DNA of 52,398 nt, taken from Verrucomicrobia subdivision 6 bacterium (GTDB taxonomy: Bacteria > Verrucomicrobiota > Verrucomicrobiia > Methylacidiphilales > Verrucolacustridaceae). Shown one piece after another: positions 41,702 through 50,277 of the stretch. Location: contig CAMCFB010000005.1 of the NCBI GenBank assembly GCA_945874125.1, forward strand, positions 1 to 52,398, in the 5' to 3' direction. The position numbers were made by a program, and so were the translations under genes. Within the stretch, counting starts at the first letter, position 1, and each line of letters begins with the position of its first letter. The notes under the pieces are model-generated. The model was not told the origin of the DNA. It searched no databases and worked only from the letters and a program-made list of their open reading frames with translations.

Positions 41702-42493
41702 CTAGTGGCCGGCGGCGGAGGCTAAGTCCCCCACGCGAGCTGGCTTGCGTGCCGCAAATTTTCCTTCTGGATTCACCCACCCATCCTTCCCATTGGCGGC
41801 GCTCACCTCCGCCCAACCTTCTTTAAATTTCTTTGCCCGCAAAAACTGAGGCTCAATTTTCCACTTCCCCTTGGCATCCACATAACCCCACATCGAACCC
41901 GATCGGGCCGGAATCAAGCCCTCACTCGAATCCCCCAACTCCTCAAATCTGGGCTCGACCAAAAAATTGCCCCTTGGATCGACTAAGCCCCACTTCCCAC
42001 CCACCGCCGCCGGGGCCATCCGATCCCCTACGGGAGAAGCTAACTCCATCCCTACGATTCCCTCGAAATAGTCGGTTTTATCGACCAAGCCGGGTTGTCC
42101 CCCCAACTGGACCGCCGCCACCCCCTCCCGCAAGGGACGGACATCGGAAAAGTAGGGTTTCACCACCCATCCCCCGTTTCGATCAATCAACCCCCAAAGC
42201 TTCCCCTCCCGCGCCGGCGCTAACCCCCCCGAAAAAGGCCCCACCCAATCGTACCGTTCCCGCCCGACTCGCTGAAAATCTTCATTCAACAAATACCAAT
42301 TTCTCCCCTCCCGCACCCCCGCTCGCCCCTCCGTCAACGGCCAAGCCCAATCCCATCTCGCCCTCACCACCAGCTCACCGGAACCATCCACGTAGCCAAA
42401 CTTTTTCCCCAACCGAACCGGCTGCACCTGCCCCATCTCCCCCGCCCAACTAACCGTGACAAATCCGACGACAAAAAATAGAAAAAATCTCAC
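41702..42493 (-). CDS. Exported WG-repeat protein
   Basis: 263 residues from a GTG, with a signal peptide (about 1-17). The rest is six or so WG repeats, each of the form '(K/L)WG(L/Y)(I/V)D-x-x-G-x-(W/F)-x-(V/I)-x-P-x-F': for example 'KLWGLIDRNGGWVVKPYF' and 'SMWGYVDAKGKWKIEPQF'. WG-repeat proteins are beta-rich binding proteins of the envelope or outside; partner unknown. Convergent with the ATPase unit; its stop is 21 bp from repeat copy 2, meaning that the insertion did not disrupt it. Confidence 0.88.
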   Translation of the reverse strand: MRFFLFFVVGFVTVSWAGEMGQVQPVRLGKKFGYVDGSGELVVRARWDWAWPLTEGRAGVREGRNWYLLNEDFQRVGRERYDWVGPFSGGLAPAREGKLWGLIDRNGGWVVKPYFSDVRPLREGVAAVQLGGQPGLVDKTDYFEGIVGMELASPVGDRMAPAAVGGKWGLVDPRGNFLVEPRFEELGDSSEGLIPARSGSMWGYVDAKGKWKIEPQFLRAKKFKEGWAEVSAANGKDGWVNPEGKFAARKPARVGDLASAAGH

Positions 42494-42512
42494 GTTGAAA
42501 TCCTCCTCTTAA

Positions 42513-42530
42513 CGTGGCCCCTCGGCCACG
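42513..42530. promoter_or_regulatory. GC-rich hairpin in a divergent intergenic region
   Basis: CGTGGCC (42513-42519) and GGCCACG (42524-42530) form a perfect 7-bp stem with a 4-base loop. It lies in the 129-bp gap between the divergent WG-repeat and resB genes, so it may be an operator or 5'-UTR hairpin rather than a terminator. No T-run follows. Confidence 0.3.
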
Positions 42531-42622
42531 CCGAACTGAGCCAGACTTGTGCTTTGGAACAATAACCTGTGACTAAAATTGGTCCCCCTTGTTCTTCCAA
42601 CAGATCGACCTATTCTCTTCCC

Positions 42623-44443
42623 ATGTCGGCTCCTACCTCCCGCGATGAAAAGATCCTCGCCCGCCGAGGCCAATCCGCCTTGTGGCGGGGGGTCCACGCC
42701 CTGGGCTCCATCCACCTCGCCATGCTCCTGCTCATCACCCTGACCGGAGTTTGTATCGCGGCCACTTTTCTCGAGTCCGGATTTAGCACCCGCGTCGCCC
42801 GCGCCTACGTTTACGGATCCCCCTGGTTCAATCTGTGGCTCCTCCTCCTCTGCCTGAATCTTATCTGCTCCACCATGACCCGCTGGCCTTGGCAAAAACA
42901 CCACCTCGGCTTCGTCATCACCCATGCGGGCATTATCATCCTTCTCGGGGGAGCTCTCGTCGGCCGTGCCCGCGGCTTCGAAGGCTCGCTCGATCTTTCC
43001 CGCGGCGCCCCCCCCGCCAACCAAGTTCTTCTCGATCGCCCCCGCCTCACCGTGGAAAGCCCCGCCACCGGCCAACTTTTCTCCACCCCCTTCGACCCTG
43101 AAGTTCGCACCCCGCGCCCCGATCGCCCTCGCCTCCTCCCCCTTCCCAGTTCTGACGTTCAACTCATCATCGACGGTTACACCCCCCGCTCCATCGAGAA
43201 AACCAACCTCCTGCCCGACCCCGCTTCCCCCAATCCAGGCATCACTCTGGAATTCACCGGCCCCTTCGGTCCTGAGCCCATCCAACTCCCACTCATTCTT
43301 AACTCCACCTCCGATTCCCGCGCCAACCTTGGCCCACAAACCATCGTCCAATTTCTCCCCACACTGCCATCCGCTACCCCACCCCCCACCGCTCCCACCT
43401 TTCGCGAAACCCAAATGGTCCTCGCCCGTGACCCCGCTCAACCCATCCTCCACAACTCCACTGGTGCCCCCAGCGGCTTTCGCTTTTTCCTCGGCTCCCG
43501 AAACTCGGGCGATCCCCTCGAACTGGAAATCCTCCGCCCGGACGGCTCGGGCGAAATCTACCGATTGACCGACCTACTCAACCGCACTCTCGAGGACTTC
43601 TCCGGCGCCAAAATCCTCGTCGCCCGCTACTGGCCCAATATGGTCCTTCGCGACGGACAACCTGCCACCGAGGGCGACCAACCCATTAACCCCGCCGTCC
43701 TCGTCATGCTCGAAGGCTCTCTCCCCGACACCTCCCCCTCCCGCCTCACTCTCTCCCCCGGGCCCACCCCCAACTCCCTCTTCTATCTCGCCGAATCTCC
43801 TTCCACCTCCCCCACCCGCGGTACCACCCAAATCGGCCAAACTTTTTCTCCCAGCTGGAAGGGTTGGTCCGTCCGTATCCTCACCTTGGAACCTCACGCT
43901 CGCATCGAAACCAGCACCGTTCCCTCAGAAAAGATGGAGTCCACCCCCGGCCGGCCCGCTCTCCACGCTTTCCTCCGCTCCCCCGACGGATCCTCCGGCC
44001 CCGCCCGCTGGATTGCCTCAGGCACCTCCGCCGTTCTCTCTACTCCCACCGCCACCTCCCGCATCGGCTTCGGTCTCGAACTACAAAATCTCCCCTTCTC
44101 CATCCGGCTCGACTCCTTCCAAGTCCCACGTGACCCTGGCACCGACGAGCCGGCCAACTTCCTCGCCACCGTCACCTTCACCGATGAAAAAAAGAAGGTC
44201 GAAGTGCCCGCCCAACTCGAAATGAACCAACCCGCCACCTATCCCCCTGGACTCCTCCCGCAAATCACCGGCCTCTCTTACAAATTCTCCCAAGCTGGCT
44301 GGGATCCTCAAGATCTCAATCGCACCACCCTGCAAGTCCTCCACGACCCAGGCTGGTTTCTCAAATGGAGCGGCTCCCTGCTTATGGTCGCCGGTATCTT
44401 CTCCATGTTCTACCTTCGTCGAGAACCTACCCCACGCACCTGA
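42623..44443 (+). CDS. resB: Cytochrome c biogenesis protein ResB/Ccs1
   Basis: 606 residues from the ATG at 42623; a GTG/TTG-type reading from 42569 adds 18 unlikely residues. Three N-terminal transmembrane helices ('HLAMLLLITLTGVCIAATFLE', 'NLWLLLLCLNLICSTM', 'FVITHAGIIILLGGALVG') then a large periplasmic domain and a final helix near the C-terminus ('SGSLLMVAGIFSMFYL'). This is ResB/Ccs1, partner of CcsA in system II haem delivery to apocytochromes. The DNA is extremely C-rich, with many Pro/Ser/Thr codons. Confidence 0.88.
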   Translation: MSAPTSRDEKILARRGQSALWRGVHALGSIHLAMLLLITLTGVCIAATFLESGFSTRVARAYVYGSPWFNLWLLLLCLNLICSTMTRWPWQKHHLGFVITHAGIIILLGGALVGRARGFEGSLDLSRGAPPANQVLLDRPRLTVESPATGQLFSTPFDPEVRTPRPDRPRLLPLPSSDVQLIIDGYTPRSIEKTNLLPDPASPNPGITLEFTGPFGPEPIQLPLILNSTSDSRANLGPQTIVQFLPTLPSATPPPTAPTFRETQMVLARDPAQPILHNSTGAPSGFRFFLGSRNSGDPLELEILRPDGSGEIYRLTDLLNRTLEDFSGAKILVARYWPNMVLRDGQPATEGDQPINPAVLVMLEGSLPDTSPSRLTLSPGPTPNSLFYLAESPSTSPTRGTTQIGQTFSPSWKGWSVRILTLEPHARIETSTVPSEKMESTPGRPALHAFLRSPDGSSGPARWIASGTSAVLSTPTATSRIGFGLELQNLPFSIRLDSFQVPRDPGTDEPANFLATVTFTDEKKKVEVPAQLEMNQPATYPPGLLPQITGLSYKFSQAGWDPQDLNRTTLQVLHDPGWFLKWSGSLLMVAGIFSMFYLRREPTPRT

Positions 44444-44446
44444 CCG

Positions 44447-46003
44447 ATGATCCGTCTTCTCTTTCTCCTTTTTCTCAGCCTCAGCCTGAGCTCGGGCTCC
44501 GCTCTGGCCCAAAACAAAGCGTCGCTCGCCGAAAACAACTCCGCTTACGACACGCTCCTCATCCAACACCGCGGACGCGTCAAACCCTTCCTCTCCTTTG
44601 CCCAAGAGCTCACCGCCTCCCTCACCGGGCGAAATTCCGTCTCTCTGCCTGACCATGGGAAAATCGGCTCCCGCCAACTCATCCTCTCCCTTTGGCAAAA
44701 ACCCGCCGGATGGGAAAATGAACCCATCATCCTCGTCGAGGATCCCGCGCTCCGAAAAACCTTAAATCTCGCCCACGATACCCGCCACTTCCCCCCCCGC
44801 CTCCTCGCCACCCAACCTCAACTGGCCGATCTCACCCGCCAAGCCGATGCCGCCCGCGCCTCCGGTCCCCAAACGGAAATCCCACCCCTCGCCCTCGCCG
44901 CCCAAACCGTCTCTCTCCGCCTCCGAATCTTCTCCTCCCTTATCTCTGGCGATGCTTTTCGCGTGGTCCCACCCTCCAGTGGCTCTCCCGCCGAAGCCCC
45001 CTGGTCCACTGCCCGCTCCCCGATCGATCTTTCCGATTTACTCGAAGCCCAAAAGCGAGCGGACCTGCCTTCCACAAAAATTCAGCTCGAAGTGGCCTAC
45101 CTTAAATATCACCCCTTCCGTTTGGCTTGGATCGCTTGGCTCCTCTCCGCCTTTCTTCTGCTCATCGCGGGCCAAAACGGAAAGCACGCTTTCCTGCCTT
45201 GGGGCAAAACCATCGCCTACCTCGGCCTTCTCCTCCTCATCATCGGCTTTGCCGCCCGCGTTTACATCGCGGGGCGCCCTCCCGTAACGAACATGTACGA
45301 AAGCATTCTTTGGGTCGCTTTCGGCGCAGGTCTTTTCGCGGTGATCTTTTCCATCCGGCACCGTTCCAACCTCTACCTCATCGCCGCCTCCCCCATCATT
45401 ATTCTCTCCCTCATTGCCTCCGATCTTCAGCCCGCCGTGCTCGATCCCTCCCTCAATCCGCTTGTCCCCGTCCTGCGAAGTAACTTCTGGCTCACCACCC
45501 ACGTGCTCACCATTACTTTAAGCTATGGCGCCTTTGCTTTAGCCGCCGCCCTCGCCCACTTTCTCATCCTTACTTCTATTCGCAAAAAATCCCCCTTGGC
45601 CAACGACGACCCCGGAGTCCTCCACCTTTACCGCTGCCTGCAGATCGGCGTCTTTCTGCTCGCGGTGGGAGTGATCTTAGGTGGCGTTTGGGCCAACTAC
45701 TCTTGGGGCCGTTTCTGGGACTGGGATCCCAAGGAAACCTGGGCCCTCATCGCCCTCATGGCCTACATCATTCTTCTCCACGGTCGCCTCGGTGGTTGGT
45801 GGGGCGGCTACGGACTCGCCGTCGGCTCGATCGCCTCCTTCCTCACCATCCTCATGGCTTGGTACGGAGTCAACTTTGTCTTAGGCAAAGGCCTCCACAG
45901 CTACGGCTTTGGCAACGGGGGCCAACTCTATGTCGGAGCTTTTGCCCTACTGGAACTGATCGTTCTCACCTTCGCCCTTGTCCGTCGTCCTCGATCGTCA
46001 TGA
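44447..46003 (+). CDS. ccsA: Cytochrome c biogenesis protein CcsA/ResC
   Basis: 518 residues, larger than the usual 300-400 because of an N-terminal signal peptide and about 190-residue periplasmic extension. The C-terminal half is the CcsA core with about eight helices and the haem-binding WWD motif 'WGRFWDWDPKETW' (about 419-431); conserved His residues flank it ('TTHVLTITLSYG', 'HSYGFGNGG'). With ResB it moves haem and attaches it to apocytochrome c. 3 bp after resB; its stop overlaps folB (ATGA). Confidence 0.92.
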   Translation: MIRLLFLLFLSLSLSSGSALAQNKASLAENNSAYDTLLIQHRGRVKPFLSFAQELTASLTGRNSVSLPDHGKIGSRQLILSLWQKPAGWENEPIILVEDPALRKTLNLAHDTRHFPPRLLATQPQLADLTRQADAARASGPQTEIPPLALAAQTVSLRLRIFSSLISGDAFRVVPPSSGSPAEAPWSTARSPIDLSDLLEAQKRADLPSTKIQLEVAYLKYHPFRLAWIAWLLSAFLLLIAGQNGKHAFLPWGKTIAYLGLLLLIIGFAARVYIAGRPPVTNMYESILWVAFGAGLFAVIFSIRHRSNLYLIAASPIIILSLIASDLQPAVLDPSLNPLVPVLRSNFWLTTHVLTITLSYGAFALAAALAHFLILTSIRKKSPLANDDPGVLHLYRCLQIGVFLLAVGVILGGVWANYSWGRFWDWDPKETWALIALMAYIILLHGRLGGWWGGYGLAVGSIASFLTILMAWYGVNFVLGKGLHSYGFGNGGQLYVGAFALLELIVLTFALVRRPRSS

Positions 46004-46377
46004 CCTCCAGCCTGTCGATCGTTGATCTTGAACTTCTCTGCCACATCGGAGTTCCTCCTGAGGAACGTGCAAAACCCCAAAAAATCCTCTGCACCGCCGT
46101 TTTTCCTGTTCCCGACTTCAAAAAGGCCGCTCAGAACGACAGCCTCGAGCACACAGTCAACTACTACGACCTCAGCCAACTCCTGCAACAAACCGCCCGC
46201 CAAAAAGAGCGTAAACTAATCGAAACGCTGGCCGCCGACCTCGCGCAGTCCACCTTCGCCGCATTTCCCATCCCTTGGGTCGATCTAGAGTTAAAGAAAT
46301 TCATTCTCCCCGAGACCCGCCATATCTCTTTTCAGGCCCGCTTTCTCCGCCCAAAATCGAAAAGCCGCCGTCGCTAA
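46000..46377 (+). CDS. folB: Dihydroneopterin aldolase
   Basis: 125 residues. 'IVDLELLCHIGVPPEERAKPQKI' contains the FolB/FolX opening (D-L-x-x-x-x-x-I-G-V-x-x-x-E-R); 'HTVNYYDLSQLL' is the conserved middle and 'RKLIETLAADLA' carries the catalytic Glu region. It converts dihydroneopterin to 6-hydroxymethyl-dihydropterin in folate synthesis. The typical 'Lys-100' is seen in 'LELKKFILP'. Coupled to ccsA, although functionally unrelated. Confidence 0.83.
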   Translation: MTSSLSIVDLELLCHIGVPPEERAKPQKILCTAVFPVPDFKKAAQNDSLEHTVNYYDLSQLLQQTARQKERKLIETLAADLAQSTFAAFPIPWVDLELKKFILPETRHISFQARFLRPKSKSRRR

Positions 46378-46398
46378 ACCGGATTTTCTGTCTCCCCC

Positions 46399-46423
46399 AA
46401 ATCCCTAACCCGTGATAGGGTTT
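46399..46423 (+). terminator. Weak stem-loop after folB
   Basis: AAATCCCTA (46399-46407) pairs with TAGGGTTT (46416-46423), one bulge, 8-base loop, just after the folB stop and before tRNA-Val. Could end the resB-ccsA-folB transcript; stem is AT-rich at its base and no long T-run follows. Confidence 0.3.
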
Positions 46424-46433
46424 CAGGTCTATT

Positions 46434-46508
46434 GCACCGTTAGCTTAGTGGTAGAGCGCCACCTTGACACGGTGGAGGTCAGAGGTTCAAGTCCTCTACG
46501 GTGCACCA
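46434..46508 (+). tRNA. tRNA-Val(GAC)
   Basis: Full cloverleaf: acceptor GCACCGT (46434-46440) with ACGGTGC (46498-46504); anticodon stem CCACC/GGTGG around loop TTGACAC, anticodon GAC at 46466-46468 (valine); T arm with GTTCAAGTC; discriminator A and an encoded CCA (46506-46508). It marks the point where strand composition changes. Confidence 0.95.
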
Positions 46509-46539
46509 TCCTCCAGTCCATTTTCTCCTCGACTCGACT

Positions 46540-46569
46540 CAACCCTGGGAACGACTCGAGTCCTAGGTT
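46540..46569. terminator. Imperfect inverted repeat between tRNA-Val and the LysR gene
   Basis: Outer arms CAACC and GGTTG, with a perfect 10-base palindrome GACTCGAGTC in the centre (about 46553-46562). It lies between the tRNA 3' end and the 3' end of the opposing LysR gene, a reasonable place for a two-way terminator. Confidence 0.3.
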
Positions 46570-46648
46570 GATCGACATTTGGATTCAACTAGGGTGTTTC
46601 CAGTCGCCCGTTTGGCCTGACCCAAACTTCAAAATAAGTCCACCACCC

Positions 46649-47524
46649 TTAAACGACTCCGCACAGCTGGCGAAGAAGAGAGGAGGTCGGCTCCCGCGAG
46701 GGATTCTTGGGTAAAACCAAAACTGCCTGGCACGAAAGATCAGGTTCCCGCAATGGGGCGGAGACGAGCCCCCGGGCCCGAGCCATCCCCGAAACCAACC
46801 GGGGCAGAACCGCCCAACCCAAGCCACGAATGGCCAACTCAATCACCGAGAGAATTTGATCACTGGAGAAAAGGATTTTCGGACGAACACCCGTCTTTTG
46901 CCCGAGATCCAAAAGTCGCTGGTCAATGCCGGCTGGATCGCGAAAAATGACGAGGGGACGATCTAATAATTCAATCAGCCGCCAGGATTTTCTCCCCTGA
47001 ATGAGAGAGGATTGCCGAGAAAAGACCGCGTACCCAGATACGGTTAAATTATGCATCTCCATACCAGGAGGGGCAAACTGCGGGCGGGTCATCAGCACCC
47101 CATCCACCTCCCGCTGGTGCAAAAGGTCAGGCAGCAGGGCATTGGCTCGCTCGATGATTTCCACGCGGATTTTTTCACCCAGTTTTCGGGCAGCCTCCAA
47201 GCGGATGGGAAGAAAACAGGCAGCCAGCAGAGGCTGAACCCCCAGCCGGACGGTCGGCTCCTCAAAGCGCTCCAGCCGAAGATCTTCGTGAAGATCCTGA
47301 AACTCTCGCTCAATTCGCTCGGCCCGACTTTTCACCAAGAGGCCAGCCGCGGTCGGTCGAATTCCGCGCGGAGTACGAATGAGTAATTTCTCCTCCATCT
47401 GATCCTCAAGGAGGCGGATCTGAACCGATAAGGAAGGCTGGGAAATTCGCAGAACCCGCGCCGCCCGACTCAAACTGCCGTGACGAATCACCCCAAGAAA
47501 ATAGCGCAGGCGAGACCACTCCAT
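46649..47524 (-). CDS. LysR family transcriptional regulator
   Basis: 291 residues. N-terminal winged helix-turn-helix ('GSLSRAARVLRISQPSLSVQ', about 16-35) followed by the two-lobed effector domain ('TVRLGVQPLLAACFLP', 'VDGVLMTRPQFAPPG'). LysR proteins usually control the divergent operon, here the GNAT/racemase/methyltransferase/symporter genes that start 104 bp away, in response to a pathway compound. Effector unknown. Confidence 0.92.
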   Translation of the reverse strand: MEWSRLRYFLGVIRHGSLSRAARVLRISQPSLSVQIRLLEDQMEEKLLIRTPRGIRPTAAGLLVKSRAERIEREFQDLHEDLRLERFEEPTVRLGVQPLLAACFLPIRLEAARKLGEKIRVEIIERANALLPDLLHQREVDGVLMTRPQFAPPGMEMHNLTVSGYAVFSRQSSLIQGRKSWRLIELLDRPLVIFRDPAGIDQRLLDLGQKTGVRPKILFSSDQILSVIELAIRGLGWAVLPRLVSGMARARGLVSAPLREPDLSCQAVLVLPKNPSREPTSSLLRQLCGVV

Positions 47525-47627
47525 TCCCTTAGGGTAGGGAAGAATAAATACTGGTATAGTTTTAAGTTATGGACTGAGTAGTTCGTTAGTATGAGTCGCT
47601 CCATGCCAAAACCACTAGCCTAACGAG
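47525..47627. promoter_or_regulatory. Divergent promoter/operator region of the LysR-controlled operon
   Basis: The stretch 47540-47575 is AT-rich compared with its flanks and contains ATAC-TG-GTAT (47548-47557), a small dyad of the type LysR proteins use, and TATAGT (47555-47560), a possible -10. Exact sites are guesses; the divergent arrangement makes control from here likely. Confidence 0.4.
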
Positions 47628-48071
47628 ATGGCTTCTGTCTGTTACCGCTGGATGCGGCCAGGTCAACCTTGGCCTGCCGGCTTGACCCTCACTGGATTGG
47701 CTCGCCGGATGCATGTGTGGCTCCAGCCCTATACCGACCGAACGGCTGATATCCGCCGCTGTTTGCAGTACGCCATGGATCGAAAGCGAGGAGGGCGGAT
47801 TCTCTTAGTCCGCTTCCATGGCGAATGGTCAGGTGTTGCCGTTGTAAACTTCACTGGGATGAAAGGCTACATTCCGGCCAATGTGCTGGTTTATCTTACC
47901 GTGAATCCCGCTGCCCGCGGCCAGGGATTGGGTACTGAACTCATGCAAAGAGTCCTGCGGGCTTGCCCGGGGGATTTTAAATTACACGTGGAGTACGATA
48001 ATCCCGCCCGCAGACTCTACGAACGTCTTGGTTTTCGAACGAAGTATGCCGAATACAGGTTTCAACGATGA
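47628..48071 (+). CDS. GNAT family N-acetyltransferase
   Basis: 147 residues. Acetyl-CoA site 'VNPAARGQGLGTELMQRVL' (R-G-x-G-x-G/A) around residue 97, followed by 'YDNPARRLYERLGF', the classical GNAT C-terminal motif. Acceptor unknown; in this operon an amine on an amino acid or its derivative is plausible. First gene, overlapping the racemase gene by four bases. Confidence 0.88.
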   Translation: MASVCYRWMRPGQPWPAGLTLTGLARRMHVWLQPYTDRTADIRRCLQYAMDRKRGGRILLVRFHGEWSGVAVVNFTGMKGYIPANVLVYLTVNPAARGQGLGTELMQRVLRACPGDFKLHVEYDNPARRLYERLGFRTKYAEYRFQR

Positions 48072-49228
48072 CCCGAATGGAAATCAACATCGACGCCCTG
48101 CAAAATAATTTTCGGGTGATCGACAAAGCCGTCCGCGCCTCCCAATCCGAGTGGTGTGTTGTGGCCAAACTTCTTTGCGGGTTTCGGGATGGCTTGGAGG
48201 CCTTGGCTGCCTGCGGGGCACGGACGTTTGCCGATTCACGCCTGCGTCATCTCGAGTCGATTCGCGAGATAGTTCCGGACGCGGAGACGTGGTACTTGCG
48301 GCCTCCGCCCCTTTCCCAAGTTCGTCGTGTGGTGGCCACTTGCACCGGGAGTCTGAATACCGAAGAGGCTGTTCTTATCGCACTCAATCAAGAGGCCGCC
48401 CGCCAAGGAGTCCGCCACAAGGTCATTTTGATGGCCGAGTTGGGAGAGAGAAGGGAGGGAGCCTCGCCCGAGGAGTTGGCTGGCTTGGCAACAGTCCTGA
48501 CCCGCTGCCCTCACCTCGACTGGGTGGGGCTGGGTGCAAATCTCGGTTGCCTACACGGAATTCTTCCCACCACAGAGCATTATGCCCAACTGAAGGTACT
48601 ACGTGAGTGGCTGGAAATGAAGTTTTCTCATCCCCTGCCCCTCATCTCCGCCGGCACCTCCCTCATGGTACCGGGGCTCATCGAGCAAAACCCCCCACCC
48701 GAAATTAACCATTACCGCATCGGGGAAATTCTTTTTTTGGGCAGGGATCTGGAAACGGGTAAGCCCGTTGCTCGCCTCCGCCAAGATGTATTTCGGCTTT
48801 TTGCCGAAATTGTGGAGCTGAGAGAAAAGGGTTGGTCCCCCTTGGGAGACGCCATGTCGGGCATTAGCCCTTTTGCTGGCGAGAACAAACCCGAAGGCCA
48901 AGAGGGCAAGCGTGGCTGGCGTGCCTTACTGGCGGTGGGGCGCCTGGACGGGGAGCTGTCAGGGCTGGTGCCGGAAGACCCACAGGTACAGTTGGCTGGG
49001 GCAAGCTCCGACCTTCTCGCCGTAAATTTGATCGGGGACAAGATCCGCTTCAAGGTAGGGGACTGCCTCAGCTTCCGTCCCGATTACTCTTCCGCTCTGG
49101 GGTTAATGCACAGTCACTATATTGAAAAAACCGTCCTAGCCGCTGAACCCATGACGGCAGGGGGAACGTGGCGCCGATGGCTCTCCCGACAAGCGGAGCG
49201 GCTCCGCGTGAGAAGAATTTTCCGATGA
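48068..49228 (+). CDS. Alanine/ornithine racemase-family PLP enzyme
   Basis: 386 residues. Fold-type III PLP barrel; the PLP lysine is Lys34 in 'WCVVAKLLCG'. The segments 'GARTFADSRLRHLESIRE', 'VILMAELGERREGASPEEL', 'GLGANLGCLHGILPTTEHY', 'LISAGTSLMVP' and 'INHYRIGEILFLG' follow the ornithine racemase (Orr) pattern rather than biosynthetic alanine racemase, for instance G-x-N-L-x-C and R-x-G-E. It would interconvert L- and D-forms of an amino acid, possibly ornithine or a related diamine. Coupled by four-base overlaps to both neighbours. Substrate is inference from family. Confidence 0.82.
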   Translation: MTRMEINIDALQNNFRVIDKAVRASQSEWCVVAKLLCGFRDGLEALAACGARTFADSRLRHLESIREIVPDAETWYLRPPPLSQVRRVVATCTGSLNTEEAVLIALNQEAARQGVRHKVILMAELGERREGASPEELAGLATVLTRCPHLDWVGLGANLGCLHGILPTTEHYAQLKVLREWLEMKFSHPLPLISAGTSLMVPGLIEQNPPPEINHYRIGEILFLGRDLETGKPVARLRQDVFRLFAEIVELREKGWSPLGDAMSGISPFAGENKPEGQEGKRGWRALLAVGRLDGELSGLVPEDPQVQLAGASSDLLAVNLIGDKIRFKVGDCLSFRPDYSSALGLMHSHYIEKTVLAAEPMTAGGTWRRWLSRQAERLRVRRIFR

Positions 49229-50277
49229 AGGTAGACTTGGAGGCACGGCAGAAAGACGATCAAATCGTCTGGGAGGATTGTGCGCAGACCTATGAGGAAC
49301 AGGTAGTGGAGGGGCACCCTGATATCCGATCCGCCGAATCGCTCGAGGAGGAGTGGCTGGGACACCTCTTGCGAAAGCGGTCTTGGCAACGACCTGAGCA
49401 AATTCACGTGGTCGAGGCCGGCTGCGGGTCGGCTCGGGTGCTCGCGCAACTGGCCGCCGCTGCTACCCAGACCGAAGATCTTGAACCGACAGACCGAAAG
49501 CTTTTGCAAGCTTATCGCCGCTTGCGCCCTGAGGGGGCGTTCCACTCGGCCTGGGCCCAGACATGCGGGAAAATGGTCGGTGTGGATTTTTCTCGCTCCA
49601 TGCTGGCTTTGGCCGAAGAAAGGTTCAGTCGGATTGGACTCAGCCGCTGGATTCAATCCCGCCAGGTCCAATTGATTCACGGCTCCGCTTTTCAACTCCC
49701 ACCAACCGCTCCCGGCCAACCTTGGGTCATTTGCTTGCTCAACTCCATCGGAGTGATGCAGGGGGAGGAGGGAGCAAGAGCTTTGTTGCGATCCGTTCGG
49801 CAGGCAGCTGGGGCCAGTGGCGTCGGCTTTATCAGTGCCTACCGGGCGGAAGCCATGGAGACGCACGGACTCAATCAATATGAGTCAACCTTGGAAGTGG
49901 CCGGAATCCCCGATTGGTTGGAGGGGGATGTTCCCACCGGTTGCCGGGCGCGCGCTCGGCAAACTCCTCGCGCCGGCGAGGCACAGGAGGTTTTGCCGGT
50001 GGATTGGGTGGATGAGAGCGGGGCCTTGACCGGTCAAGGAGAACTCAGGAGACAGCCCGACCGTGTTCGCCAAGTCTGCCTGACCGGACAAGTACGCACC
50101 CGCAGTGGTTATCAATCCCGCTGGTATCCATGGAGTCAAATGGCGCAGTTGGTTCGGGATGAGTGGGGCGAGGCGGGTTGGCAAATCTCCCCTGGAGGAC
50201 TCGATCGCCTGCGGGGCCGTCCCCTGCAGTGGTTGTGGTTTGATCCCACGGGCTGGATTCGTGAGAGCTTGGGGTGA
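49225..50277 (+). CDS. SAM-dependent methyltransferase, class I
   Basis: 350 residues from the ATG at 49225 (ATGA overlap). Motif I 'VVEAGCGSARVLAQL' at about 62-76 and post-I acidic motif 'MVGVDFSRSMLALAEERF', separated by an unusual insertion of about 40 residues that predicts as helical ('TDRKLLQAYRRLRP'). After the Rossmann core comes an extra C-terminal domain of about 130 residues rich in Trp. Not matched to a specific methyltransferase; the operon suggests methylation of the acetylated or racemised amino acid. Confidence 0.8.
   Translation: MKVDLEARQKDDQIVWEDCAQTYEEQVVEGHPDIRSAESLEEEWLGHLLRKRSWQRPEQIHVVEAGCGSARVLAQLAAAATQTEDLEPTDRKLLQAYRRLRPEGAFHSAWAQTCGKMVGVDFSRSMLALAEERFSRIGLSRWIQSRQVQLIHGSAFQLPPTAPGQPWVICLLNSIGVMQGEEGARALLRSVRQAAGASGVGFISAYRAEAMETHGLNQYESTLEVAGIPDWLEGDVPTGCRARARQTPRAGEAQEVLPVDWVDESGALTGQGELRRQPDRVRQVCLTGQVRTRSGYQSRWYPWSQMAQLVRDEWGEAGWQISPGGLDRLRGRPLQWLWFDPTGWIRESLG

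Noticed and set aside
42509-43453. 314-codon minus-strand frame opposite resB
   Set aside because: Gly/Glu-rich translation typical of the antisense of C-rich coding DNA; resB motifs are clear on the plus strand.
44081-45502. Long minus-strand frames opposite resB/ccsA
   Set aside because: Antisense shadows; the ccsA WWD motif and helices fix the real strand.
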